Assembly (NCBI GenBank): GCA_030018505.1
Contig: JASEHO010000005.1
Location: forward strand, 1 to 18,254
Length of the DNA stretch: 18,254 bases
Direction: 5' to 3'
Origin: a bacterium
Lineage (GTDB): Bacteria; UBA9089; UBA9088; JAGUXG01
This document shows, one piece after another, positions 6,126-13,722 of the stretch (position 1 is its first letter; every line of letters starts with the position of its first letter). The notes under the pieces were generated by a model that saw only the letters and a list, made by a program, of their open reading frames with translations, made no database searches and was not told the DNA's origin. Position numbers and translations under genes: made by a program.

Positions 6126-7487
6126 TTAATTAATGGACTTCATATATATCTTTGTCACTTCAGCCTCTATTCTACCACTGCCAAGTTTTATCTCCAAACC
6201 TTCCCTTTCCTTTATATCATCTGCCTTTCTTACAATTGAGCCATCCTTCTTATAGGTTATGCTATATCCTCTTACTAAGGGTGCTTTGGGGTCTAAAGAG
6301 GAGATTACTGAGGCAGAGGCAAATCTCACCTTTTGCTTGGCAATAATCCTATCTATTCTTACAGAAAGCTCAAACTTAAAGACCATTAGCCTCTCCCTTT
6401 GGCTATCTATAACCTTGCTCTCCACCCCTTTATAGACCTCAGAGAGCCTCCTAAATCTTTCCGAGCCTCTGCTTACCATTAAATTGATCAGCCTTTCAGA
6501 AGATAGATAAAGGTCGTCTAATCTCTGCTGCCATTTGAGAGTTAGAAGATAGGGTCTGGTAAAGACAATGGAAGCTGTAAGAGATTTGAGCTTTATCTCC
6601 TCTCTCTCTGTCAGATGTTCTAATTGCCTTGTGAGCCTATTAGAAAGGTCTTTTAGGTTCATTATTACATCTTCCCTTACTTTTCTTATAATCTGACCTG
6701 CGGCTGTAGGTGTTGGCGCCCTATAATCTGCCACCATATCAGAGATGGTTATATCTGTTTCGTGTCCGATAGCAGAGATTACTGGAATATTAGAAGAAAA
6801 TATTACCCTAACAGTAAGCTCTTCATTAAATGACCAGAGGTCTTCTATCGCACCACCACCCCTGCCGACAATAATGACATCAGGCTTATCCTTCAATCTA
6901 TTTATCCTCGTGATAGCAGAGGCTATCTCCTGAGCAGATGTCTCTCCTTGAACAGAGACACCAAATATCAGGATCTCTATATCCGGCAAGTGTTTTAGTA
7001 TATCTTGAATCGCCGCACCTGTTGGAGAGGTTACCACAGCCACCCTATCAATAACCATAGAGAGTGGTTTTTTGTGGATAGAATCAAAGAGCCCTTCCTT
7101 CTTGAGCCTCTCTTTTAGCTTCTCAAACTCTATCCACAGCCTTCCCTTTTTGCTCAAAGAGAGAATATTCTCTACCACTATCTGGTATCCACCGCTCTTT
7201 TCATAGACGGTGATGAGTCCGCCAACAGCAATCTCTTCTCCTTGTTGTGGAAGAACAGGAATTTTGAGCCTTGCCCTACCAAAGAGGACACAACTTATCT
7301 GACTATCTGTATCCTTTAAGGTAAAATAGGTGTGACCTGCTTTAGATGTAGTTATGTTTGAGACCTCTCCCTTTACCCAGAGAAAGGGAAAGGCTTCAGA
7401 AAGCAAAGCCTTTATCTGGCTTGTAATCTCAGAGACAGTGTAGATATGAGGCGAGATAGTAGTTTCAGCAAAAGAGTCTTCTCTCAC
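6126..7487 (-). CDS. xseA: Exodeoxyribonuclease VII large subunit
   Basis: Large subunit of the nuclease that degrades single-stranded DNA to oligonucleotides in repair and recombination. The 453-residue product has the N-terminal OB-fold (about 15-110; YTVSEITSQIKALLSEAFPF, WVKGEVSNI, GHTYFTLKD) and the catalytic domain with VVTSPTGAAIQDIL, VGRGGGAIEDLWSFNEE and SAIGHETDITISDMVADYRA. A charged helical region follows, and the C-terminus ends in the usual GRGYSITYKKDG-like segment. The start is the GTG at 7485-7487: an in-frame stop lies only five codons upstream and no ATG precedes the conserved YTVSE. The ribosome site is weak. The small subunit gene xseB, usually adjacent, is absent from the downstream spacer and must lie elsewhere. 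flgM lies 48 bp upstream on the same strand. Confidence 0.95.
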   Translation of the reverse strand: MREDSFAETTISPHIYTVSEITSQIKALLSEAFPFLWVKGEVSNITTSKAGHTYFTLKDTDSQISCVLFGRARLKIPVLPQQGEEIAVGGLITVYEKSGGYQIVVENILSLSKKGRLWIEFEKLKERLKKEGLFDSIHKKPLSMVIDRVAVVTSPTGAAIQDILKHLPDIEILIFGVSVQGETSAQEIASAITRINRLKDKPDVIIVGRGGGAIEDLWSFNEELTVRVIFSSNIPVISAIGHETDITISDMVADYRAPTPTAAGQIIRKVREDVIMNLKDLSNRLTRQLEHLTEREEIKLKSLTASIVFTRPYLLTLKWQQRLDDLYLSSERLINLMVSRGSERFRRLSEVYKGVESKVIDSQRERLMVFKFELSVRIDRIIAKQKVRFASASVISSLDPKAPLVRGYSITYKKDGSIVRKADDIKEREGLEIKLGSGRIEAEVTKIYMKSIN

Positions 7488-7535
7488 TGAAAAAGTATAA
7501 AATTACCAAAAACAGATTGCAACAATTTATAAAGA

Positions 7536-7811
7536 CTATAATCCCAAAAGTTTCCCGGCTATCTCTTCTGCATCATAGCCTTTTGCCAAATTGCTTCTTG
7601 CCAATTCAACTTTATCCTGTCTAACATCAGGAATGCTTGACATAAGAGCCTTTGCAAACCTTATGGCCATATCCCTATTAGAAAGCTCTTTTGCCAAAGC
7701 GGAGACAGAAACCTTATCTTGGTCGGGTGAAACCAATCTTTCTGCACCATTTATGCCTTTTTTCTGAATATCTCCTATATTTACAACCTTGCCTATTTTA
7801 CTTATATCCAT
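7536..7811 (-). CDS. flgM: Anti-sigma-28 factor FlgM
   Basis: FlgM binds and holds sigma-28 (FliA) until the flagellar hook is complete, then leaves through the flagellar export apparatus. The 91-residue length is typical. The N-terminal half is polar and presumably disordered; DKVSVSALAKEL (about 33-44) and the C-terminal sigma-binding helices (IPDVRQDKVELARSNLAKGYDAEEIAGKLLGL, split here at residues 60-91) match the family pattern of a conserved valine-arginine/lysine-lysine-valine helix followed by an IAxKLL end. A good ribosome site (GGAGGGAAGG) precedes the ATG. A sigma-28-like promoter lies immediately upstream, as expected for flgM autoregulation. xseA follows 48 bp downstream and may be co-transcribed. 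It is the only flagellar gene in the window. Confidence 0.87.
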   Translation of the reverse strand: MDISKIGKVVNIGDIQKKGINGAERLVSPDQDKVSVSALAKELSNRDMAIRFAKALMSSIPDVRQDKVELARSNLAKGYDAEEIAGKLLGL

Positions 7812-7825
7812 AATTCCTTCCCTCC

Positions 7826-7861
7826 TATATTATATATCGGCTTTTTTTAGAATAACCTTTA
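7826..7861 (-). promoter_or_regulatory. Sigma-28-like promoter for flgM
   Basis: On the minus strand, TAAA (7858-7861) and GCCGATAT (7834-7841) are separated by 16 nt. The known flagellar sigma-28 consensus is TAAA-N15-GCCGATAA, so spacing is off by one and the last base differs. The box continues GCCGATATATAATATA, mirrored on the opposite strand at 7899 onward. The position about 20-50 bp before flgM fits. Confidence 0.65.
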
Positions 7862-7871
7862 ATAAAATTTT

Positions 7872-7886
7872 GTAACCGCTTAAGCC
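7872..7886 (-). repeat. 15-bp motif, inverted copy of 6092-6106
   Basis: GTAACCGCTTAAGCC on the plus strand is the exact reverse complement of the motif at 6092-6106. It lies between the two divergent GCCGATA boxes. Confidence 0.8.
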
Positions 7887-7913
7887 AGTTAAAAAAATGC
7901 CGATATATATAAT
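7881..7913 (+). promoter_or_regulatory. Candidate divergent sigma-28-like promoter for the response-regulator operon
   Basis: GCCGATATATATAAT begins at 7899 and nearly duplicates, in mirror orientation, the flgM box. The matching upstream element is weak: TAAG at 7881-7884, 14 nt away. A TATAAT (7908-7913) is embedded but has no fitting TTGACA. Supported mainly by symmetry with the flgM promoter. Confidence 0.4.
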
Positions 7914-7915
7914 AT

Positions 7916-8053
7916 ATGGAAAAAGAAGAGGCAGGTCAAGAAAAAGATTCCAAATTTACAACTGAAACTAAAGGGGTTACAAAAGCAATTCGAAGAAGAT
8001 TGACAAAGAGAAAGAAATATGATAAAATTATGGGGTGGCAAAGAAGATTTTGA
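7916..8053 (+). CDS. Possible 45-residue basic peptide upstream of the response regulator
   Basis: An ATG at 7916 opens a 45-codon frame whose product starts MEKEEAGQEKD and is strongly basic in its second half (TKAIRRRLTKRKKYD). It overlaps the response-regulator GTG by 19 nt in another frame, an arrangement that would suit translational coupling. No ribosome site precedes the ATG, which sits 2 nt after the TATAAT of the candidate promoter, so a leaderless transcript would be required. I do not recognise the sequence. It could be a chance frame in the 5-prime leader. Confidence 0.3.
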   Translation: MEKEEAGQEKDSKFTTETKGVTKAIRRRLTKRKKYDKIMGWQRRF

Positions 8054-8436
8054 TTGTGGATGACGACCAGGATATTGTTGAGATATTAAAGGCTCTTCTT
8101 GAGACAGAGGGTTATGATGTCATCGAGGCATTTGATGGAAAGGAGGGTATAGACAAGGCTTATCAGCATATGCCCCATCTCATTCTCCTTGATATTATGA
8201 TGCCAGTATTAGATGGTTGGCAGGTCTGCCAAAGGCTTAAAGCCTGCAAGAAGACAAGCAATATTCCTATAACTATTATTACAGCTAAGGCTGAGCAAGA
8301 GGATAGGAATAGAGCCAAGAAAGAGGGTGCCGATGATTATATCACCAAACCCTTCCAGCCAGAAGACCTCATCCTGCGGGTACAAAAAAGCATAAGAGAA
8401 TCTGAGGGCAGTTTTCGCCTAACAATGTTAGCTTAA
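8035..8436 (+). CDS. Receiver-only response regulator (CheY/Spo0F-like)
   Basis: Single REC domain of 133 residues. The acidic pocket is Asp9-Asp10-Asp11 (ILIVDDDQDI), the phospho-acceptor Asp53 (LILLDIMMPVLDGW), the switch threonine in ITIITAKAE and the lysine in YITKPFQPEDL. There is no DNA-binding or enzymatic output domain; a ~12-residue tail follows the last helix. The GTG at 8035 is chosen because the REC fold begins immediately after it, but the ribosome site is weak. It lies 17-23 bp upstream of the hybrid kinase, its likely partner as a phosphate shuttle or an output acting by protein contact. It diverges from flgM, so a motility role is possible but unproven. Confidence 0.92.
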   Translation: MAKKILIVDDDQDIVEILKALLETEGYDVIEAFDGKEGIDKAYQHMPHLILLDIMMPVLDGWQVCQRLKACKKTSNIPITIITAKAEQEDRNRAKKEGADDYITKPFQPEDLILRVQKSIRESEGSFRLTMLA

Positions 8437-8459
8437 ATTATAACCTTAAGGTAGTGAAG

Positions 8460-10817
8460 ATGTCAGAAAGACTACTCAAGGATATTTTAGTTACCAATGT
8501 CATCTCTGTTTCTCCCCAGACTTCCATCTCTGAGGCTATCCAACTTATGGGAAGAGAGGAGATAAGCTCTCTAATCATCTCCCAGGACAAGAAACCCTTA
8601 GGCATATTTACAGAAAAGGATGCTGTCCGTGTGCTTCACGATGGGCTTTCCTTAGAGAGAAGGATAGAAGAGGTGATGACCAGCCCCATCCTCTCTGCTG
8701 TGCTTGATATGAACATCTATCAGGCGCATGAGATGTTTGAGAAGCATAAGATACGGCACCTTGTGGTCGTAGAAGAAGGTGGCAGTATCGCTGGTGTGGT
8801 AACCATTTCTGACATTATCAACAACCTTTCCGCAGAATACCTTCTTGAGTTGAAGGATATCTCACGGCTAATAACCCGTAATGTGGTAACCTGCAAAAAA
8901 GGAACCCCCCTTTCTGAAGCTATAAGAAAAATGGTAGAGCTTTCCATCAGTTGTATCGTTGTTGAGGAGGAGAAAAAACCTCTCGGCATATTGACTGAGA
9001 GAGATGTAGCCAGGCTCTTTCATAGAAAAAAGCAGATAAAGCATTTGAAGATAGGCAGTGTGATGAGCCAGCCTGTTCAGACCATAACCATAGAATCTTC
9101 TGTCTATGAGACGACAAAAAGAATGAGCACAAAAAGAATTCGCAGATTGGTCATTGTTAATGAAGAAGAAGAGATTTGTGGCCTAATCACCCAATCAGAT
9201 ATTACCAAAAGACTCTGGGAGAAGTACATAGAGTTCTTGAAGGAGGATATTACCAGGCGCGTAGAAGCAGAGGATGCCCTGCGTCAGTCAGAGGAGAAGT
9301 ATCGCTTCCTGATTGAGAATGTAGCTGATGTGATCTGGATACGGGACATGAATTTCAAATTTACCTATGTCAGTCCCTATATTGAGAGGCTAAGAGGTTA
9401 TACGGTCTCTGAGATGATGAATCAGACCTTAAAAGATAGCCTTACCCCTGAATCTTATGGGATAGCTATGAAGGTCTTTGCTGAAGAGATGGAGATAGAG
9501 AAGCAAAAGGAGAAGAATCTACAGAGATGGCGAACCCTTGAGTTGGAACAACCCTGTAAAGATGGCTCAATCATCTGGACAGAGAACAGGACAACATTCC
9601 TCAGGGATAGTAATGGCAAGCCTACAGGTATCTTTGGTGTGACCCGTGATATCACGGCCAAAAAGAAGGCAGAGGAGGCAAGGAAAGAGTCAGAAGAAAA
9701 GTATCGTTTAGTTGAAGAGGAGCTAAAGAGAACAGAGGTTTCAAGGCTTGAATCAGTTGGTCTTTTAGCTGGTGGCATCGCCCATGATTTTAATAATATT
9801 CTGACTGCAGTCTTGAATAATATCGCCTTGGCAAAGATGCACACCAAAGAGGATAGGGTGAATAGAATGTTGGCAGGTGGAGAAAAGGCAATCTTGCGGG
9901 CAAAGGACTTGACCCAGCAATTACTTACCTTTGCTAAGGGTGGAGAGCCTATAAAAAAGGTAGTCTCTATATCAAGGTTAGTTAAGGATATAACCACTTT
10001 TGCTTTAACTGGCTCTGCCTCTGTCTGCTCTTTTCATATACCAGATAACCTCTGGCAGACCGAATGCGACCCAGGTCAAATTTCACAGGTGATTACCAAT
10101 TTAATCTTAAATGCCAATGATGCCATGCCAGGTGGCGGTATAATAGAGATTTCTGGAGAGAACCTAATAGAAGAGAAGAATAGATTTGTCAAGCTCTCCA
10201 TAAAGGACTCAGGAATCGGTATTCCCAAGGAGCAGATCAGTAAGATATTTGACCCATACTGGACGACAAAGCAGGGCGGAAGTGGCTTGGGGCTCTCTGT
10301 AGCCTTTTCTGTCATCAAAAAGCATAATGGCAGATTAGAGGTAACATCAGAGTTAGAAGAAGGCTCAACATTCACCATCTTTCTTCCTGCCTCAGAGAGG
10401 AGAGAGCAGGAAAGACCAGAAACGAAAGCCGTGAAGGGTGGCCGGGTGCTTATAATGGATGATGAACCCTTTGTCCTTGAGGTTACTGACGAACTCATCA
10501 GGTTTTTTGGCTATGAGACAGCATTAGCTACAAATGGCACAGAGGCTGTCCAGATATACAAAAGGGAAAAAGAGGCTGGAAAACCCTTTGATGTAGTCAT
10601 CTTAGACTTGATTGTCTCTGGGGGTGTAGGTGGTTTTGAATGCCTTAAAATGTTGAAAGAACTTGACCCTGGGGTGATAGCCATTGTCTCATCTGGATAT
10701 TCTAATGATCCGATAATGTCTGATTTTGAAAGGTATGGCTTTTCTGGTGTTCTTCCTAAACCATATGCTCCAGAGGAGATAGCTCTGATTTTGAATGAGG
10801 TGATAAATGAAAAATAG
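8460..10817 (+). CDS. Hybrid sensor histidine kinase: four CBS motifs, PAS, kinase, receiver
   Basis: A 785-residue cytosolic protein with no membrane segment. Two Bateman pairs (about 5-122 and 135-252) contain four CBS motifs, each with a PLGIFTEKD-, VTISD-, LTERD- or ITQSD-type end; such pairs bind adenine nucleotides or related ligands. A PAS domain follows (about 279-396, ending GVTRDITAKKKAEE), then the dimerisation helix with phospho-acceptor His442 in GGIAHDFNNILTAV. The ATP-binding domain has NLILNANDAMPGGG, DSGIGIP and GSGLGLSV; a C-terminal receiver has Asp716 in VVILDLIVSGG. The fused receiver implies a multistep relay. The start is ATG 8460, preceded by TTAAGGT; an in-frame GTG two codons upstream (8454) is an alternative. 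It probably senses energy charge, an inference from the CBS domains. Likely co-transcribed with the REC gene upstream. Confidence 0.93.
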   Translation: MSERLLKDILVTNVISVSPQTSISEAIQLMGREEISSLIISQDKKPLGIFTEKDAVRVLHDGLSLERRIEEVMTSPILSAVLDMNIYQAHEMFEKHKIRHLVVVEEGGSIAGVVTISDIINNLSAEYLLELKDISRLITRNVVTCKKGTPLSEAIRKMVELSISCIVVEEEKKPLGILTERDVARLFHRKKQIKHLKIGSVMSQPVQTITIESSVYETTKRMSTKRIRRLVIVNEEEEICGLITQSDITKRLWEKYIEFLKEDITRRVEAEDALRQSEEKYRFLIENVADVIWIRDMNFKFTYVSPYIERLRGYTVSEMMNQTLKDSLTPESYGIAMKVFAEEMEIEKQKEKNLQRWRTLELEQPCKDGSIIWTENRTTFLRDSNGKPTGIFGVTRDITAKKKAEEARKESEEKYRLVEEELKRTEVSRLESVGLLAGGIAHDFNNILTAVLNNIALAKMHTKEDRVNRMLAGGEKAILRAKDLTQQLLTFAKGGEPIKKVVSISRLVKDITTFALTGSASVCSFHIPDNLWQTECDPGQISQVITNLILNANDAMPGGGIIEISGENLIEEKNRFVKLSIKDSGIGIPKEQISKIFDPYWTTKQGGSGLGLSVAFSVIKKHNGRLEVTSELEEGSTFTIFLPASERREQERPETKAVKGGRVLIMDDEPFVLEVTDELIRFFGYETALATNGTEAVQIYKREKEAGKPFDVVILDLIVSGGVGGFECLKMLKELDPGVIAIVSSGYSNDPIMSDFERYGFSGVLPKPYAPEEIALILNEVINEK

Positions 10818-11230
10818 GGGGAATAATTGACCTAAAGCCTTATGATATTGTCTTGCTTATGACTGGGGCAGATAAGTATAATAAGGAGAAGAGGTATTTA
10901 ACAGATTATCCTGGGATGAGCGAGGAGGCAACCCTGTGGTTGATTGAACAGGGTGTGAAGATTATCGGCATAGACGCTGTGGGTTTTGACAGAGCCTGGA
11001 AGGTGATGTTTGAGGATTACCTGAAGACCAAAGATAAATCCCTGCTCTGGCCAGCACACTTTGCTGGAAGAAAGAAAGAATACCTGCACATAGAGAAAAT
11101 GGCAAACTTAGATAAGATTCCAAAGCCTTATGGCTTTAAGGTAGCCTGCTTTCCTATAAAGGTAGAAAAGGGCTCTGCGGGCTGGTGTCGGGCTGTTGCT
11201 ATTGTGGAGGAGGAAGAAAATGCCTACTAA
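10811..11230 (+). pseudogene. N-terminally truncated cyclase / kynurenine-formamidase-family protein
   Basis: The ~125 readable residues match the second half of the cyclase family: DIVLLMTGADKYNKEKRYLTDYPGMSEEATLWLIEQG, here cited in part at 10844-10950, then VKIIGIDAVGFD, and the closing PYGFKVACFPIKVEKG. The first half, carrying the HxGTHxDxPxH metal-binding motif needed for catalysis, is missing; the frame is closed by a stop at 10808-10810 just before the resemblance begins. Candidate starts are TTG 10853 or ATG 10859, both without a ribosome site, or an ATT behind GGGGG. I read it as a headless remnant. Its 3-prime end still contains the ribosome site and start codon of the next gene (11-nt overlap), which may be why it persists. 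Confidence 0.65.
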
Positions 11231-11846
11231 TTTGAATTCGATTATAATCATAATTCTTTTTATCATTCCAGGGTTTATCTGCGAAAGGGCCTTTTCTTCT
11301 CTGGTTAGTCGGGAACGAAGAGGAACCACTTATATAATTTTAGAGTCTATTTCACTTAGCTGTCTTTATTATGGGTTATTCTCTTGGGCAGTTATATTGA
11401 CCCTTCCTTTGTATGATTTACACAAAGCCCGGTTTGTTTTCATATTGTTTGGCTTGCTTTTTGTCGGCCCAATAATCACAGGGATAGTTTGGGCCAAGAT
11501 AATACTCTCAGATAAATTTCGTCAGCTTCAAAAATGGTTAGGGATAACTATAATTAGCCCTATTCCAAAGGCATGGGATTCCTACTTTAGTAAAGGAATT
11601 CCATGTTGGGTATTGATCACATTGAACGATGGCACCAAAATTGGTGGGCTTTGGGGGCCAGACTCTTTCGTATCTTCTTTTCCGTCACCAGAAGATATAT
11701 ATCTTGAAACTCTTGTAGAGGTGGATGAAAATGGAAACTTTGTTGAAGTAAAGGAAGATACAAAGGGAGCATTGATAGAAAGAGATAAGATTAAATTTAT
11801 TGAGTTCTTTAAATATCATCCGAAAGGAGGTGAAAAAGGTGAGTGA
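11220..11846 (+). CDS. DUF6338-like membrane-anchored protein of unknown function
   Basis: A 208-residue protein starting at ATG 11220, behind GAGGAGGAAG. Three hydrophobic stretches fall at about residues 5-22 (IIIIILFIIPGF), 42-68 and 72-92; a soluble C-terminal half follows, with GIPCWVLITLNDGTKIGGLW, WGPDSFVSSFPSPEDIYLE and a final strand ending KFIEFF. This pattern (helices, then a small beta-rich domain with a GxxSFxSSxPxxEDxYLE motif) resembles, from memory, DUF6338. No enzymatic residues are apparent; the soluble part could be a small Sm/SH3-like barrel. It overlaps the cyclase fragment before it and the GYQ peptide gene after it, so it is probably coupled to both. Family name moderately sure, function unknown. 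Confidence 0.7.
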   Translation: MPTNLNSIIIIILFIIPGFICERAFSSLVSRERRGTTYIILESISLSCLYYGLFSWAVILTLPLYDLHKARFVFILFGLLFVGPIITGIVWAKIILSDKFRQLQKWLGITIISPIPKAWDSYFSKGIPCWVLITLNDGTKIGGLWGPDSFVSSFPSPEDIYLETLVEVDENGNFVEVKEDTKGALIERDKIKFIEFFKYHPKGGEKGE

Positions 11847-12012
11847 AAAAGAGAGTGAAAAGATAATAGTGATAGGAGGTTATCAGGCGAGGATGGATGA
11901 GGGTTATCAGCCAAAATGTGAAAAAATTGATCCAAAAACCTTAAAGCCACCTAAAGGTGGAACCGCGGCTTCCAAGCCACAAATCTTTGTTTCTGAAAAG
12001 AAAGACGAGTAA
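11839..12012 (+). CDS. 57-residue GYQ-motif peptide coupled to the DUF6338-like gene
   Basis: Starts with GTG at 11839 behind a very strong ribosome site (AAAGGAGGTG, 5-nt spacing) and overlaps the DUF6338-like stop by 8 nt, a clear translational-coupling arrangement. The product is polar, with IVIGGYQARMDEGYQPKCEK in its first half (GYQA, then GYQP) and LKPPKGGTAASKPQ in the second, ending KKDE. There is no signal peptide or helix, and it looks disordered. I do not know its function; pairing with the membrane protein suggests a partner or substrate role. The longer frame starting at 11800 has no ribosome site and should not be used. Confidence 0.72.
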   Translation: MSEKESEKIIVIGGYQARMDEGYQPKCEKIDPKTLKPPKGGTAASKPQIFVSEKKDE

Positions 12013-12056
12013 TCTGTTTATGTAATGTTTTAGCCATATCCTAATTCTTTTTTCGC

Positions 12057-12384
12057 TTAAAGAATTTAGAGGACTTTCTGTAGCTGATATAAGAGATATT
12101 GGGTGTATGAAATTAGATGCCGTCTCATCGCGGGCAAGCAGAAGGGACGAAAGTTGACCTATATTTCATTGGCAAAGAGATAGGTGATTTTAAGATGCTC
12201 CTTGAGCTTTTCAAAAAGAAATATCAAGGCATCGATTATAATCTGATGCATATCTTAAAGAGCCTGGTCTGGTTTGATGATGCAGAGAAAGAGCCAATGC
12301 CCAAGATGCTTAAAGGTATATCCAGAGGAGGAGATAAAATCTTTTTTTAAGAAAGAGGCTAAGGAGGTGGTGATAGGTGATTAA
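12057..12384 (+). pseudogene. AbiEii/AbiGii-type nucleotidyltransferase toxin, decayed C-terminal remnant
   Basis: Three reading frames joined in order give the C-terminal region of the AbiEii-type (PF08843) toxin family. Frame one (about 12063-12140) has LSVADIRDIGCMKLDAVSSR. Frame two (to about 12330) has VDLYFIGKEIGDF, IDYNLMHILKSLVWFDDAEK and PMPKMLKGIS. Frame three (to the TAA at 12384) has EEIKSFFKKEAKEVV. Apparent one-base shifts lie near 12143-12147 and 12329-12333. The N-terminal nucleotidyltransferase domain, with its GSxxxD-type motif, is absent upstream, where the GYQ peptide ends only ~45 bp away. No AbiEi antitoxin is visible. The 234-nt open frame at 12117-12350 is the middle part of this remnant, not an intact gene. 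Confidence 0.65.
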
Positions 12385-12432
12385 GGTAGAGAACACGATA
12401 TATATCAAAGCAAAAAGAAAGGAGGTAAAAAA

Positions 12433-13722
12433 ATGAAGAGATGTTTGATTGGGATAGTGTTAGTATTTGCCTTTTTAGCCAAAGCAGGATTTGGGGCAGG
12501 TTATGAGTTTGGGGGGTTAGGAAGCAAGGCTATTTCTATGGGTGGAGCCTTTATTGGTCTGGCTGATGACTGGACAGCCATATACTGGAATCCAGCAGGG
12601 CTTACTCAGGTTTCTGCTAGAGGAGCAGGGAGCTATTTAAGCTATGCAGTTTTAACAGGTAGCGACAAAAACTCAGTGGCAAATAATAGCGAGCCATTTC
12701 CACAAATCTATCCTACAGAACCAATTAAATTCACCAAAGAGGAGATAGAGGTAAAGGCTGTGCTTCCATCTTTTGGTTACTGTCAAAAACAAGAAGGGTT
12801 CTTCTTTGGTGGGGGTCTTTATACGCCCAATGGAAATGCGATTGACTGGAAGGATACAATGAAGGATACTACTGGGGCTGATATAAATGCTTCATACCAC
12901 ACCCTTCTTTTCATCTCTATAGGAAATCTCTCTATAACTAAGGAGATAACAAACAACCTTTCAATTGGAGCAGGTCTAAATTTGCTCTATGGTAAGCTTG
13001 AACTTGAGGCAAAAAAGAACTATTCTACTACGACTACGAATTTTAACTATAATCTTGCCAGTAAGATAGAAGGAGACGGCACAGGTTTTGAAGGAATAGT
13101 TGGTATTCTCTTCAGGCCATCAACCAAGATCTCAATCGGAGGAGTGGTTAGAAGCGGCAAGGTCTTAGATTTAAAAGGCAGCGGAGAGGTAAGCCTCCAG
13201 GGAGCAATGCTGGGAACATCAACTGGCAATGAAAAAAGCGCCTATACCCAAAGGTTTGCCTATCCAGCCACTCTGGGTCTTGGAGCAGCTTATAGACCGA
13301 CTGAAAAGATAACCTTAACAGCAGATTTGGCAAGGACATGCTGGAACAGTATGAAGGAGGACATAGACTTTGAACTGGATACTGGAAGTGGCACCACTAA
13401 GTTCCTCAAGGATAGGGATAAAAGCCTTAACTGGAGCAATACAGATAGATTTCGGTTGGGATTTGAGTATAAGAAAAATGATCTCTGGTCCCTGCGGGCT
13501 GGATTCTTCACCGACCCCTCTCCTGTTCCAGCCGAAGGAGTGGATATTACAAAGCTGATAGATGTAAATGCAAGGTTCTTTACCCTCGGTGCAGGATACA
13601 AAAAAGCCAGTTACGAGATAGATTTTGCCTATGTGAATTCATCAGGCAAGGAGACCCTAAATGGCGTGGAGTATAAAGAAGATGGATATGCCTTTAATGT
13701 TGCTTGCGTATATAAGTTTTAA
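12433..13722 (+). CDS. OmpP1/FadL-family outer-membrane protein
   Basis: A 429-residue beta-barrel of the FadL/TodX type, which admits long-chain fatty acids or other hydrophobic compounds. The signal peptide is about residues 1-22 (MKRCLIGIVLVFAFLAKAGFGA). Mature-start motifs of the family follow: FGGLGSKAISMGGAFIGLAD and WTAIYWNPAGL. The remainder is rich in alternating strands (for example LSIGAGLNLLYGKLEL, FTLGAGYKKASYEIDFAYV) and ends in YKF, the terminal aromatic used for barrel assembly. An AAAGGAGG ribosome site lies 7 nt before the ATG. It is the first gene of a tight plus-strand operon, and the next gene starts on the base after its stop. Substrate cannot be read from sequence. Confidence 0.88.
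   Translation: MKRCLIGIVLVFAFLAKAGFGAGYEFGGLGSKAISMGGAFIGLADDWTAIYWNPAGLTQVSARGAGSYLSYAVLTGSDKNSVANNSEPFPQIYPTEPIKFTKEEIEVKAVLPSFGYCQKQEGFFFGGGLYTPNGNAIDWKDTMKDTTGADINASYHTLLFISIGNLSITKEITNNLSIGAGLNLLYGKLELEAKKNYSTTTTNFNYNLASKIEGDGTGFEGIVGILFRPSTKISIGGVVRSGKVLDLKGSGEVSLQGAMLGTSTGNEKSAYTQRFAYPATLGLGAAYRPTEKITLTADLARTCWNSMKEDIDFELDTGSGTTKFLKDRDKSLNWSNTDRFRLGFEYKKNDLWSLRAGFFTDPSPVPAEGVDITKLIDVNARFFTLGAGYKKASYEIDFAYVNSSGKETLNGVEYKEDGYAFNVACVYKF

Noticed and set aside
9455..9997. 180-codon minus-strand frame inside the hybrid kinase
   Set aside because: Antisense shadow of well-conserved PAS and kinase motifs; serine- and phenylalanine-rich with no recognisable domain.
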